Notes: generated by a model from the sequence alone, not told the origin. Counted from the first letter of the stretch, positions 1 to 7,247 are shown. The stretch is DNA of 43,859 nt from Ruminococcaceae bacterium UBA3818 (GCA_002369315.1 DFDW01000026.1:1-43859), one strand, 5' to 3'. Program-made: numbers and translations.

Positions 1-1006
1 ACATTTTCTCATAATAATTCTGATAGTCCCCGCTGATGATATGTTCCCACCAGGGTTTGTGATCCAGATACCAGCGGATGGTTTTCTGGATTCCCTCGTC
101 AAAAGGAGTCGTCGGAAGCCATCCCAATTCTTCGTGTATTTTGGTCGGATCGATGGCATAGCGCATGTCATGGCCCGGACGGTCGGTGACAAAATGAATC
201 AGGCTCTCCGGTTTATCCAGCGCTTTCAGGATGGTCTTGACCACTTCCAGGTTGGTGCGCTCGTTATGCCCGCCGATGTTGTAAACCTCGCCATCCCGGC
301 CCTTTCTGACAATCAAATCAATGGCGGCACAGTGATCGGTGACATACAGCCAATCCCGCACATTTTCGCCGGTACCGTAAACCGGCAAAGGCTTGTCGTT
401 CAGCGCGTTGGCAATCATCAGCGGAATCAGCTTCTCCGGAAAATGGTAAGGCCCATAGTTATTGGAGCAGCGGGAAATACTTACCGGCAGCCCAAAGGTC
501 CGGTGATACGCCTGCACCAGCAGATCCGCCGAGGCCTTGGACGCCGAATAGGGGCTGGACGTGTGAATCGGGGTCTGCTCGGTAAAGAATAGGTCAGGGC
601 GGTCCAGCGGCAGATCCCCATACACCTCGTCGGTCGACACCTGATGATAGCGCCGAATTCCGTATTTGCGGCAGGCATCCATCAAAACGCCGGTGCCCAG
701 AATATTGGTCTGAAGGAAAATGCCGGGATCTACAACCGAACGGTCCACATGGCTTTCCGCCGCAAAGTTGACCACAACATCCGGGTGTTCTTTCTCAAAC
801 AGGGCATAAACCGTTTCCCGATCGGAGATATCCCCTTTGACAAAGGTGAAGTTGGGGTTTTTCATAACTCCTTCCAGCGTTTCCAGATTTCCCGCATAGG
901 TCAGCTTGTCCAGGCAGACGATCTGGTCCTCCGGATATTTATCCAACATATAAAAAACAAAGTTGCTGCCAATAAAACCGGCGCCGCCGGTAACCAACCA
1001 TTTCAT
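1..1006 (-). CDS. rmlB: dTDP-glucose 4,6-dehydratase (C-terminal end cut by window)
   Basis: Second step of dTDP-L-rhamnose synthesis: converts dTDP-glucose to dTDP-4-keto-6-deoxyglucose in the cytoplasm. The reading frame starts at an ATG at 1006, just after an AAGGAGA Shine-Dalgarno, and runs off the left edge. It opens with the Rossmann NAD-binding motif TGGAGFIGSNF. Further on are a STDEVYGDL segment (Thr/Asp/Glu of the active site), the YSASK catalytic Tyr-Lys motif, NNYGPYHFPEKLIP and VRDWLYVTDH, all characteristic of RmlB. About 335 residues are visible and the last ones (ISGDYQNYYEKM) match the usual C-terminal end, so only a few residues are missing. It lies 2 bp after rmlC, in an operon with rmlA and a glycosyltransferase. 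Identification is secure. Confidence 0.95.
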   Translation of the reverse strand, partial: MKWLVTGGAGFIGSNFVFYMLDKYPEDQIVCLDKLTYAGNLETLEGVMKNPNFTFVKGDISDRETVYALFEKEHPDVVVNFAAESHVDRSVVDPGIFLQTNILGTGVLMDACRKYGIRRYHQVSTDEVYGDLPLDRPDLFFTEQTPIHTSSPYSASKASADLLVQAYHRTFGLPVSISRCSNNYGPYHFPEKLIPLMIANALNDKPLPVYGTGENVRDWLYVTDHCAAIDLIVRKGRDGEVYNIGGHNERTNLEVVKTILKALDKPESLIHFVTDRPGHDMRYAIDPTKIHEELGWLPTTPFDEGIQKTIRWYLDHKPWWEHIISGDYQNYYEKM

Positions 1007-1008
1007 GT

Positions 1009-1569
1009 TTATTTCTCCTTATAGACGAAATCCACGTCGCTGTCCCGCAGAAGCGGCGCTTTCTGGTCTTTTTCCGACAGAATCGGATGTTCGACCCGCC
1101 AATCGATCCCAAGTTCCGGATCGTTCCATAAAATATTGCGGTCTGTTGATGGTGCGTATAGATTATCCTCTTTGTATAAAAACTCCACATCATCAGTGAG
1201 GGTGACAAAACCGTGCCCAAATCCTCTGGGGATCAGAAGCTGGCGTTTGTTTTCAGCGGACAGCTCCACCGCCACCCATTTTTTATAGGTGGGGGAACCT
1301 TTTCGCAAATCTACCGCTACATCCAGCACCGCGCCGCGTCCGCAGCGCACCAGTTTCGCCTGGGCAGCGTCCCCTTTTTGAAAATGGATGCCCCGAAGCG
1401 TTCCTTTCTGGGCGGAATAGGACTGATTATCCTGCACAAAGTGATAGTGCAGCCCGGCCTCTTCCATATTGCGGGTGGACCAGGTTTCCATAAACCAGCC
1501 ACGATGATCGCCGAATACTTTCGGCTCCAGGATGTAGACGTCTAACACCTCAGTCGGAATGACGTTCAT
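1009..1569 (-). CDS. rmlC: dTDP-4-dehydrorhamnose 3,5-epimerase
   Basis: Epimerises dTDP-4-keto-6-deoxyglucose at C3 and C5, the third step to dTDP-L-rhamnose. The 186-residue length is typical of this cupin family. Visible family motifs are FGDHRGWFMETW near the N terminus, QDNQSYSAQKGTLRGIHFQ with the catalytic His, DVAVDLRKGSPTY with the Asp of the His-Asp pair, and PRGFGHGF. It starts at an ATG at 1569, 14 bp after rmlA, and stops 2 bp before rmlB, so translational coupling is likely. The fourth enzyme (rmlD) is not in the window and is presumably beyond the left edge or elsewhere. Confidence 0.95.
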   Translation of the reverse strand: MNVIPTEVLDVYILEPKVFGDHRGWFMETWSTRNMEEAGLHYHFVQDNQSYSAQKGTLRGIHFQKGDAAQAKLVRCGRGAVLDVAVDLRKGSPTYKKWVAVELSAENKRQLLIPRGFGHGFVTLTDDVEFLYKEDNLYAPSTDRNILWNDPELGIDWRVEHPILSEKDQKAPLLRDSDVDFVYKEK

Positions 1570-1583
1570 AATGGTATGCTCCT

Positions 1584-2462
1584 TTAATAGATGATTTTAT
1601 GTTCCGCTACTTTTTTCAAGTGCGCACCGTAAGCCGATTTTCCATACCGAACCGCCGCTTCCAGCAACTGTTCCTCGCTGATCCAGCCATTTTTGTACGC
1701 GATCTCCTCGATGGCGGAAATCTTGATGCCCTGCCGGTTCTCGATCACCTTGACAAACTCGGTTGCATCGGACAGCGCGTCTACCGTCCCGGTGTCCAGC
1801 CAGGCATAGCCGCGTCCCAAGGTCACCACGTTCAGCGAGCCCTCCTCCAGATACATCCGGTTGAGATCGGTAATTTCCAGTTCGCCGCGCTTGGAAGGCT
1901 TAACCTTTTTGGCTAACTCGCAGACCCGGTTATCATAAAAATACAACCCGGTGACACAATAATTGGATTTGGGGTGTTCCGGCTTCTCCTCAATGGAAAT
2001 GGCTTTTCCGTTTTCGTCAAACTCCACGATACCGAACCGCTCAGGATCATCCACATAGTAGCCAAATACCGTCGCGCCTTCCTCTCTTTCCGCCGCCTGC
2101 CGCAGGTGGCGCGTCAAGCCGCTACCGTAAAAGATGTTGTCTCCCAGCACCATGGCGCAGCGGTCGCCGTCAATAAATTTCTCTCCAATCATAAATGCCT
2201 GGGCCAGTCCGTCAGGCGACGGCTGCACCGCGTAGGACAGGTGGATTCCATATTGGGAACCGTCCCCCAAAAGCCGCTCAAAGTTCGGCAGGTCCTGCGG
2301 TGTGGAAATAATCAGAATGTCCCGGATTCCGGCCAACATCAGCGTAGAAAGCGGGTAAAAAATCATGGGTTTGTCGTAGACCGGCAAAAGCTGTTTGGAT
2401 GTGACCAGCGTAAGCGGGTAAAGTCTGGTGCCGGAACCACCGGCCAAAATAATGCCTTTCAT
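1584..2462 (-). CDS. rmlA: glucose-1-phosphate thymidylyltransferase
   Basis: Makes dTDP-glucose from glucose-1-phosphate and dTTP, the entry reaction of rhamnose synthesis. The start chosen is the ATG at 2462, which gives MKGIILAGGSGTRLYP, the universal N-terminal nucleotide-binding signature. It sits 7 nt after a GGAGAAG Shine-Dalgarno. A longer in-frame extension to 2498 exists but does not resemble the family. Other hallmarks are KQLLPVYDKPMI, MVLGDNIFYG and EEKPEHPKSNY. The product is 292 residues, normal for RmlA. It lies between a GT2 glycosyltransferase (13 bp upstream) and rmlC. Confidence 0.96.
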   Translation of the reverse strand: MKGIILAGGSGTRLYPLTLVTSKQLLPVYDKPMIFYPLSTLMLAGIRDILIISTPQDLPNFERLLGDGSQYGIHLSYAVQPSPDGLAQAFMIGEKFIDGDRCAMVLGDNIFYGSGLTRHLRQAAEREEGATVFGYYVDDPERFGIVEFDENGKAISIEEKPEHPKSNYCVTGLYFYDNRVCELAKKVKPSKRGELEITDLNRMYLEEGSLNVVTLGRGYAWLDTGTVDALSDATEFVKVIENRQGIKISAIEEIAYKNGWISEEQLLEAAVRYGKSAYGAHLKKVAEHKIIY

Positions 2463-2475
2463 ATTTACTTCTCCT

Positions 2476-3402
2476 TTATCCAAATAAAAATCCGGCAATC
2501 TTTTTCATCGCGCCGTATTTTACCGTCCGGCTTTTGATCTGAAACCACCGGCGGCGCAGCCATCCCGCGCTTGACAGCTGACCATAGCCGGCAGTCAGCG
2601 CCTGCTGCTCGAAAGACAAATCATTCCGGAACTCATTATAAAAACTCTCTGATTGTAAAAATGTTTCAACCATTTCCTTTCGGTATTCTTTTATGTCCAG
2701 TAAACGGCGCAGCAAATACCGCGGCGAACGGACAAATTTTGCGCCTACTGCGTTATCTCCATGCTGGCGGTAAAGCATCGTCGCCTCATCCAAAAAAACG
2801 ATTCGCCCAAAAGCGCTGGCCACCAGCGCCAACCACCAATCGTGCATGACAAAAAAAGTGGGCTCATGCTGCAAAAAGCCCCCCAACGCCCTATTGTACA
2901 GGACAGTACAGCCGGTCACCGTATTTTGCGCCAATTCATAGCACAGTGCCGTACGCTGCCAGTTGCCGTTGACAACATGGCGGTAAGAAGGATCCAGCAC
3001 TTTCAAATCGCTGTCCACTACCGTCAGATCCGTATGGACCAGCAGCGGCGTTTCCTTTCCATATTCTTCCTCGGCCTTTTTCATAGCCAAAAGCGTTTTT
3101 TCCACTTTATCAGGATGCCAAACGTCATCCTGGTCGCAGAGCATTACATATTCGTCCGGATGCTCTGTCATCATCTTAAAAAAATTATGTTTTGCGCTGC
3201 TGGAATTCTGCCGGTTCTGCCAGGCGGCGATCTGTTTGGGATACTGCTTGGCATAATCCTGAACAATTTCCCATGTCCCGTCATCAGAGCAGTCATCACA
3301 GATATACAACATAAAATCCTGCTGTGTCTGCCGCAGAATCGAGTCAATCTGCGCAGCGATATATGGGGCGCCGTTATACGACGCCATTAAAATAGAGATC
3401 AA
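2476..3402 (-). CDS. family 2 glycosyltransferase, likely rhamnosyltransferase
   Basis: A GT-A fold glycosyltransferase of 308 residues. The N-terminal sequence ISILMASYNGAPYIAAQIDS, the metal/nucleotide region ICDDCSDDGT and the DQDDVWHPDK motif are typical of GT2 enzymes that decorate cell-wall or capsular polysaccharide. The C-terminal third is basic and probably membrane-associated. The start is a TTG at 3402 placed 7 nt after a strong GGGGGAG site; starting there gives the normal GT2 N terminus, whereas the next ATG would remove the first beta strand residues. It is the first gene of the rml operon, so transfer of rhamnose is a reasonable inference, but acceptor and exact donor cannot be read from sequence. 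Confidence 0.85.
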   Translation of the reverse strand: MISILMASYNGAPYIAAQIDSILRQTQQDFMLYICDDCSDDGTWEIVQDYAKQYPKQIAAWQNRQNSSSAKHNFFKMMTEHPDEYVMLCDQDDVWHPDKVEKTLLAMKKAEEEYGKETPLLVHTDLTVVDSDLKVLDPSYRHVVNGNWQRTALCYELAQNTVTGCTVLYNRALGGFLQHEPTFFVMHDWWLALVASAFGRIVFLDEATMLYRQHGDNAVGAKFVRSPRYLLRRLLDIKEYRKEMVETFLQSESFYNEFRNDLSFEQQALTAGYGQLSSAGWLRRRWFQIKSRTVKYGAMKKIAGFLFG

Positions 3403-3463
3403 TGTATCGCTCCCCCAAAATCAGCCTGCAAAAAGCACATTTTCCCTTGTTTCCCTTATGGCT

Positions 3464-3492
3464 ATTTTACCTGATGGTATGGTAAAACTCAA
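3464..3492 (-). promoter_or_regulatory. sigma-A type promoter of the rhamnose operon
   Basis: On the minus strand TTGAGT (3487-3492) and TAAAAT (3464-3469) are separated by 17 bp. The start codon of the glycosyltransferase lies about 60 nt downstream. Spacing is ideal; the match is by eye. Confidence 0.6.
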
Positions 3493-3741
3493 GCGTTTCT
3501 CCTCTTTTTGTCTAATCTTTCCAAAATATTCACAAATGGTAAAAAACCTTGTGAAAATCGCCTTTTTTGAGACTTTTCTGATCTTCCTTGCCAGCAATGT
3601 TCCATAAGAAAACCGAGGCTTTTAGAAATAGGAAGTTTCGAAAAATCCGTCCTGACAGCTGGGATTTTGGGACCGGATCATGTTCCAGCGAAACTGTGCC
3701 GAAAACAAAAATTCTGAAATCCAGCTCAACGAATGATGAAT

Positions 3742-3780
3742 GATAATACCGTCTATCATTGGTTGTGAAACAGTATTATC
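3742..3780. repeat. inverted repeat GATAATAC / GTATTATC
   Basis: Perfect 8-bp arms at 3742-3749 and 3773-3780, 23 bp apart, directly abutting the next palindrome. It could be an operator or part of a leader structure for the 3921 gene. Confidence 0.6.
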
Positions 3781-3806
3781 AATAAATTATTTATAATTTG
3801 TTGATA
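3777..3806. repeat. 13-bp-arm inverted repeat with 4-nt loop
   Basis: Arms 3777-3789 and 3794-3806 match at 12 of 13 positions around the loop TTTA. The sequence is entirely AT-rich apart from single C/G bases. It is too weak to be a conventional terminator because it is AT-only and lacks a GC core, so a protein-binding palindrome is more likely. Confidence 0.65.
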
Positions 3807-3820
3807 ATATATGTAATATT

Positions 3821-3848
3821 TCTACTTAAAAAAGGTATTTTAAGTAGA
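3821..3848. repeat. perfect 11-bp inverted repeat upstream of the exported-protein cluster
   Basis: TCTACTTAAAA (3821-3831) and TTTTAAGTAGA (3838-3848) are perfect reverse complements around AAGGTA. The site lies 73 bp before the GTG start at 3921, where an operator or a 5'-UTR hairpin would sit. No T-tract follows on the plus strand. Confidence 0.7.
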
Positions 3849-3920
3849 ATCATAAAACAAAGCGCGCATGTTTTATGAAAACAGGAAGTCAACCATGTTA
3901 CAAAAGAAAGAGGTGCCATT

Positions 3921-4922
3921 GTGAAAAGGAAGAGAATAAATTTATTATGTGCCATCTTATCCGTTACAATGGTTATTCTTTTATGTCCGCCGATTGCTTT
4001 TGCTGAAGATGCCATTCCAGATGCAAAAATGCTTTCTTACGAGGATTATTTTGAGAACGAGCATGGTTTTTATCTGGATACGATTACCAAATCGAAACAA
4101 TATCTCAATATGTCCACCGGTTTGTTTTCTCCTCTTGTTCAAAAAGAAGCGAATGGAACAATTACACGAAACGGGCAGGAAGTTACTGGCATTATTGGCA
4201 ACTCCGAGATCGTATTTTTCGCAATCGATCATACGGTTTACCGATATCATGTAAAATCAAAACGTATCGATGCTGTTTTTACCGAGCCCATGATGGAAAG
4301 CTTTTATCCCATCACAAGTCATGTTGTATTGTGGACAAAAGCTTCAACTCCTGCTAATGCGAAAGGATTGTGCACAGACTGTGTATCTGACAATAGCCTT
4401 TGTTATACATTTGATGTCCGAACGCAAACATCGTCTTTACAGCAAGATCCAGAACGAATATTAAATCTCACTCGGGCCTCTGGATATACGAATTTATCTT
4501 CGTATACCATGGTTTTAAATGGAAAACAGATTCCAAGACCATTGGCTGGTTATAGAGTCAATGATATTTATCCGGGAGCCAATGAATGTGAGCAATTTGG
4601 GCTTGAGATTTATGCTTATTTGTGGGGAAGCCAAACTTATGGAACATATTTAGAACCCGGAGGCTTTTCCAGTGCGTCGGATGTTTTTAACAGTGTAGAC
4701 GGTCTACCAAAAGGAAGTTATATGAGATTTTATAACAAAAAAACAAACTATAGACATACCATGATAAAGTTGCAGACATTCTCAATGGTAGGGAAAAATT
4801 ATATTGATGTCTACCATGCAAATTTTAGCACCACACACAATCTTGTGACGATAACAAGATTCACTGCTGAACAATTTTATGATTATTTTGATACCTATGT
4901 TAGAGCTCGCACCCCCAATTAA
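3921..4922 (+). CDS. secreted protein: SYxxYF module plus putative papain-like cysteine hydrolase domain
   Basis: Product of 333 residues that I do not recognise as a named family. It starts with GTG at 3921, 7 nt after AGAAAGAGG. A Sec signal peptide is clear (KRKR, hydrophobic 8-27, cleavage near AFA-ED at 28). Residues about 36-165 form a module shared with the next two genes: SYEDYF at 39-44, GLFSPLVQ at 67-74, then VFF and VYRY at 98-109. Residues about 205-330 carry a Cys in NECEQFG (C223), a His in YRHTMIKL (H279) and an Asn in YHANF (N301). These are spaced as in papain-like amidases and peptidases, with KGSYMRF just before the His. A secreted amidase/peptidase is an inference. Two further Cys (151, 154) could be a redox or metal pair. 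The gene is AT-rich compared with its flanks and heads a three-gene operon with related lipoproteins. Confidence 0.75.
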   Translation: MKRKRINLLCAILSVTMVILLCPPIAFAEDAIPDAKMLSYEDYFENEHGFYLDTITKSKQYLNMSTGLFSPLVQKEANGTITRNGQEVTGIIGNSEIVFFAIDHTVYRYHVKSKRIDAVFTEPMMESFYPITSHVVLWTKASTPANAKGLCTDCVSDNSLCYTFDVRTQTSSLQQDPERILNLTRASGYTNLSSYTMVLNGKQIPRPLAGYRVNDIYPGANECEQFGLEIYAYLWGSQTYGTYLEPGGFSSASDVFNSVDGLPKGSYMRFYNKKTNYRHTMIKLQTFSMVGKNYIDVYHANFSTTHNLVTITRFTAEQFYDYFDTYVRARTPN

Positions 4923-4975
4923 GTTGGGATGGCAAAATAAAATGACACATTTCCTTTTTGGGAGGGAGGACTTTT

Positions 4976-6013
4976 ATGAAGCGTATCTATCTCATTTGCT
5001 GTATAATGGTTTTTCTGTTGGGAGGCTGCCGCAATCGAAGTTCACCACAACAACTTTCCCTATCCGATGAAAGCGAAGAAATAAATAGCTTTACCTCCTC
5101 AAGTGAGGAACTTCTTTTGGAAGAAGAATATTATCACTACGATCTATTTGAGCATGTTTATGGTTTTAATCCATGGCAAAATACTTTTGTTCTCAAAAAA
5201 GATAACCAGATTTTTTATCAGCATCCAGCTTCGATCGAAACAGCTTATTACTATAATCACGCTTGCTTCTATTTTCTTTCAGAGGGAACCATATATCGCC
5301 TTTCGCTGCAAAATCAGAATGTTGAAACAATTCTCCGCCGCGATGGAATTGTCACATTTCAGCCTTTGACCAATTTTACTATTTTGTATGAAACTGTGGA
5401 CGATTCTAAACGCAGATTCTTCCTTTTTAACCACAAAACGCAGGAAGAAAAAGAAGTATTCCCTGAAGCATATGGTTACGACGACCGAATCCTTAGAAAT
5501 CGCTTTTTCGCCCTCTCCCCGGAAAACCTGTATGATATAGAGAATCAATGTATCATCCCCAATGAAAACAACATTCCAAGATTTTTATCCTATGATGAAT
5601 ACTTTTCACAGGAAAGGGCGTATGAATTTGGTGGAGAAGATAAGTGTTTTCTGCCGCATTTAAAGACTTTTTACGCAATAGCGAATGGCGTTTTTTCCCC
5701 TCTTTACCAAACGGACATGGAGGTAGACACAAAAACATACTCTTATATGGGGAACTATTTGATTTTCTTTTCATCTGGCAATTCTGTTTACAGAGTTTTT
5801 TTGCCTGGTGAGGTAATCGAAGAAGTATATTCTTCTGAAAGTCCCTTTCATTGGCATCCTTATCATAATAAAGCCATCATTCTTTTTGAAAAAGACAGAA
5901 AAACTCATTTGGCAGATGAAAACGACTATATTTATTATTATAATCTTGAGACAAAAGAAAAGACTCTCCTGTCAAAAGAAATATACCAGGAAAAATATAG
6001 TTTGTTAGACTGA
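4976..6013 (+). CDS. lipoprotein with two SYxxYF-type modules, unknown function
   Basis: 345 residues, starting at the ATG at 4976 placed 5 nt after the very strong GGAGGGAGGA. The N terminus is a lipoprotein signal: KR, a hydrophobic stretch and the lipobox LGGC with Cys18, so it is probably anchored to the outer face of the membrane. After a Ser/Glu-rich linker (22-50) come two copies of the module seen in the preceding gene. The first (about 50-160) contains TIYRLS and TFQPLTNFTILY. The second (about 203-335) contains FLSYDEYFSQE, GVFSPLYQ, LIFFSSGNSVYRVF and a Tyr-rich strand YIYYYNLETKEK. No catalytic motif is visible. The alternating aromatic/hydrophobic pattern suggests beta-rich domains. 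It lies 53 bp after the secreted hydrolase-like gene and 66 bp before a third paralogue. Confidence 0.8.
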   Translation: MKRIYLICCIMVFLLGGCRNRSSPQQLSLSDESEEINSFTSSSEELLLEEEYYHYDLFEHVYGFNPWQNTFVLKKDNQIFYQHPASIETAYYYNHACFYFLSEGTIYRLSLQNQNVETILRRDGIVTFQPLTNFTILYETVDDSKRRFFLFNHKTQEEKEVFPEAYGYDDRILRNRFFALSPENLYDIENQCIIPNENNIPRFLSYDEYFSQERAYEFGGEDKCFLPHLKTFYAIANGVFSPLYQTDMEVDTKTYSYMGNYLIFFSSGNSVYRVFLPGEVIEEVYSSESPFHWHPYHNKAIILFEKDRKTHLADENDYIYYYNLETKEKTLLSKEIYQEKYSLLD

Positions 6014-6079
6014 TCTCTTGAAATCGTCCCGCTTATTTTCAAGTGCTTCAGAGCAGACAGAATCCGAGGTGATACAGCC

Positions 6080-6784
6080 ATGTATAAAAAGGCATTCTGG
6101 ATTTCGCAGATCCTTTTAGGTTGTTTTTTTCTGAACGGATGCGGCGGCGTTCCAGCCGCGGAACAAAGCTCTTTTTCCTTCGAGTCAGCGTATCTGCCGG
6201 GGGATTTTCAATCCGCCTCCTCCTTTCACAGTCTGAGCGAACAGGAATCCGTTATTTTAAAAACATATGAACGTTTATCAAAAGAGAATCTTTCTTATGA
6301 AGAGTACTTTTCTCAGGAAAGATATTGGGAAGCAGACGGGTGGGGCTACGCCCTGTTCGAGTACCGACCGGACGAAAATGCAATTTATCAAAAAGAGCTG
6401 GACGGGACCCTTCGGTTGTTTTATGCTCATGATGAGCCTATCGACAGGCTTTATTGGGACAATCGTTATCTGTTCTATTTCCTGTCCGATCATTGTATTT
6501 ATCGGATTTTTGTCCCGGATTGCAAAGTGGAAAAAATATATGAAAATCCGCAGATGTCCGGTTTTTCTCCCCTTTCCAACTATGCGGTTTTGTTTTCCGT
6601 CCCCACCCCTGAAAACGAAGGGAAAAACAGCGAAACAGATCCGTCAGAACCTCCGGATTATTTTATTTATCATGCGGCAAAGGACTCTCAGTGGCCTTTA
6701 AATCCAGAAGAAATCGGCCTGGATTCCATTGGCGGCAGTATTACAAGAAGCGCAAGAGAGATCTACCAGATCCCTGCCCAATAA
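6080..6784 (+). CDS. lipoprotein with one SYxxYF-type module, unknown function
   Basis: 234 residues, ATG at 6080 after GAGGTG. Lipoprotein signal peptide with lipobox LNGC (Cys21). One module spans about 70-205: LSYEEYFSQE at 71-80, IYQKELDG, LFYFLSDHCIYRIFVP, VEKIYENP, FSPLSNYAVLF. It is closest in layout to the first module of the upstream lipoprotein, including the following linker (PEEIGLDS against PEAYGYDD, REIYQI against ENLYDI). It stops where that protein continues into a second module, and the stop codon sits at the foot of the terminator hairpin. It may therefore be a shortened form of a two-module ancestor. GC content appears higher than in the two upstream genes. Function unknown. 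Confidence 0.8.
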   Translation: MYKKAFWISQILLGCFFLNGCGGVPAAEQSSFSFESAYLPGDFQSASSFHSLSEQESVILKTYERLSKENLSYEEYFSQERYWEADGWGYALFEYRPDENAIYQKELDGTLRLFYAHDEPIDRLYWDNRYLFYFLSDHCIYRIFVPDCKVEKIYENPQMSGFSPLSNYAVLFSVPTPENEGKNSETDPSEPPDYFIYHAAKDSQWPLNPEEIGLDSIGGSITRSAREIYQIPAQ

Positions 6785-6823
6785 CAAGAACCCTCCTGCT
6801 TTGTCGGCAGGAGGGTTCTTGTT
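6783..6823 (+). terminator. terminator of the exported-protein operon
   Basis: Perfect 17-bp stem (6783-6799 with 6807-6823) around a 7-nt loop, beginning within the stop codon of the upstream gene. Only a short T-poor tail follows on the plus strand. Confidence 0.8.
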
Positions 6824-6907
6824 ATTAATTTCCATCAGCTTGCGTCAACATCTCTTTTTTAAGACAAGGAAAGGCACCTTTCCAGATATGGGCGCCGCAT
6901 TTCGGTT

Positions 6908-6946
6908 AAAAAAGGTCTGGGGCACAAACGGCCCCAGACCTTTTTC
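6908..6946 (-). terminator. bidirectional Rho-independent terminator
   Basis: GC-rich 10-bp stem (GGTCTGGGGC 6914-6923 with 6931-6940) flanked by an A-run on the left and a T-run on the right. It would stop transcription from both directions; leftward it follows the tRNA operon. Confidence 0.8.
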
Positions 6947-6950
6947 TTTT

Positions 6951-7212
6951 GGGGTTTGCGCTACAAAGAAAATACCCGCCACAAGTGCGGGCCGGAAGGC
7001 TCAAAACGTGAAAAGCCCCACGGTGCGCGACTTGTTCACCGCAGGGTTGGAAATCGTGAACACTTTAGATGCCGACGCTGTAAGCTTACTCCGCAAAAAG
7101 TTGGTAGCGACAGCGAGCTGTCGCGAGGGCGTTTACAACCGAGCAGGCGAGCCGAGTGCGACCTTTTGCGGAAAAGGAGGGGGGTAGCGACGTGTGTGCG
7201 CTCTGATTTTTA
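6951..7212. other. structured GC-rich non-coding segment downstream of the tRNA operon
   Basis: No gene I can support. The segment is dense in inverted repeats. CCCGC/GCGGG lies at 6975-6991 and GTTCAC/GTGAAC at 7034-7061. An 8-bp hairpin GCGACAGC/GCTGTCGC lies at 7107-7124. This hairpin is enclosed by the long-range pair TCCGCAAAAAG (7090-7100) with CTTTTGCGGA (7163-7172). An overlapping hairpin CTCTGATTTTT/AAAAATCAGAG lies at 7201-7226. Frames are open in places but show no start/RBS or protein-like composition. Candidates are a dispersed intergenic repeat, a degraded element, or a structured RNA. Confidence 0.5.
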
Positions 7213-7247
7213 CAAAAAAATCAGAGCAAGCGATACAAAGCTTGCTC
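7213..7247 (-). terminator. terminator after tRNA-Gln
   Basis: On the minus strand GAGCAAGC pairs with GCTTGCTC around an 8-nt loop (7224-7247) and is followed by TGA and seven T. It lies 5 bp after the CCA end of tRNA-Gln. Confidence 0.75.

Larger units (their letters stand above)
3403..3920. other. 518-bp AT-rich intergenic region between divergent operons
   Basis: No convincing coding frame. It holds the leftward rml promoter (3464-3492) and an inverted repeat TTCACAA/TTGTGAA with inner GGT/ACC pairs (3529-3555). In the right half there are three further inverted repeats (3742-3780, 3777-3806, 3821-3848) before the rightward gene at 3921. A rightward promoter must lie in the very AT-rich 3760-3850 stretch, but several hexamer pairs are possible and none stands out. 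Confidence 0.7.

Noticed and set aside
3529..3555. Inverted repeat TTCACAA...TTGTGAA as a catabolite-type operator of the rhamnose operon
   Set aside because: It lies upstream of the promoter, has interrupted inner pairs and does not fit a known operator consensus; noted only as a minor feature.
6729..7187. Open frames running through the third lipoprotein end, two hairpin terminators and the structured spacer
   Set aside because: They pass through terminator stems, have no ribosome site, and the composition follows the inverted repeats rather than a protein.
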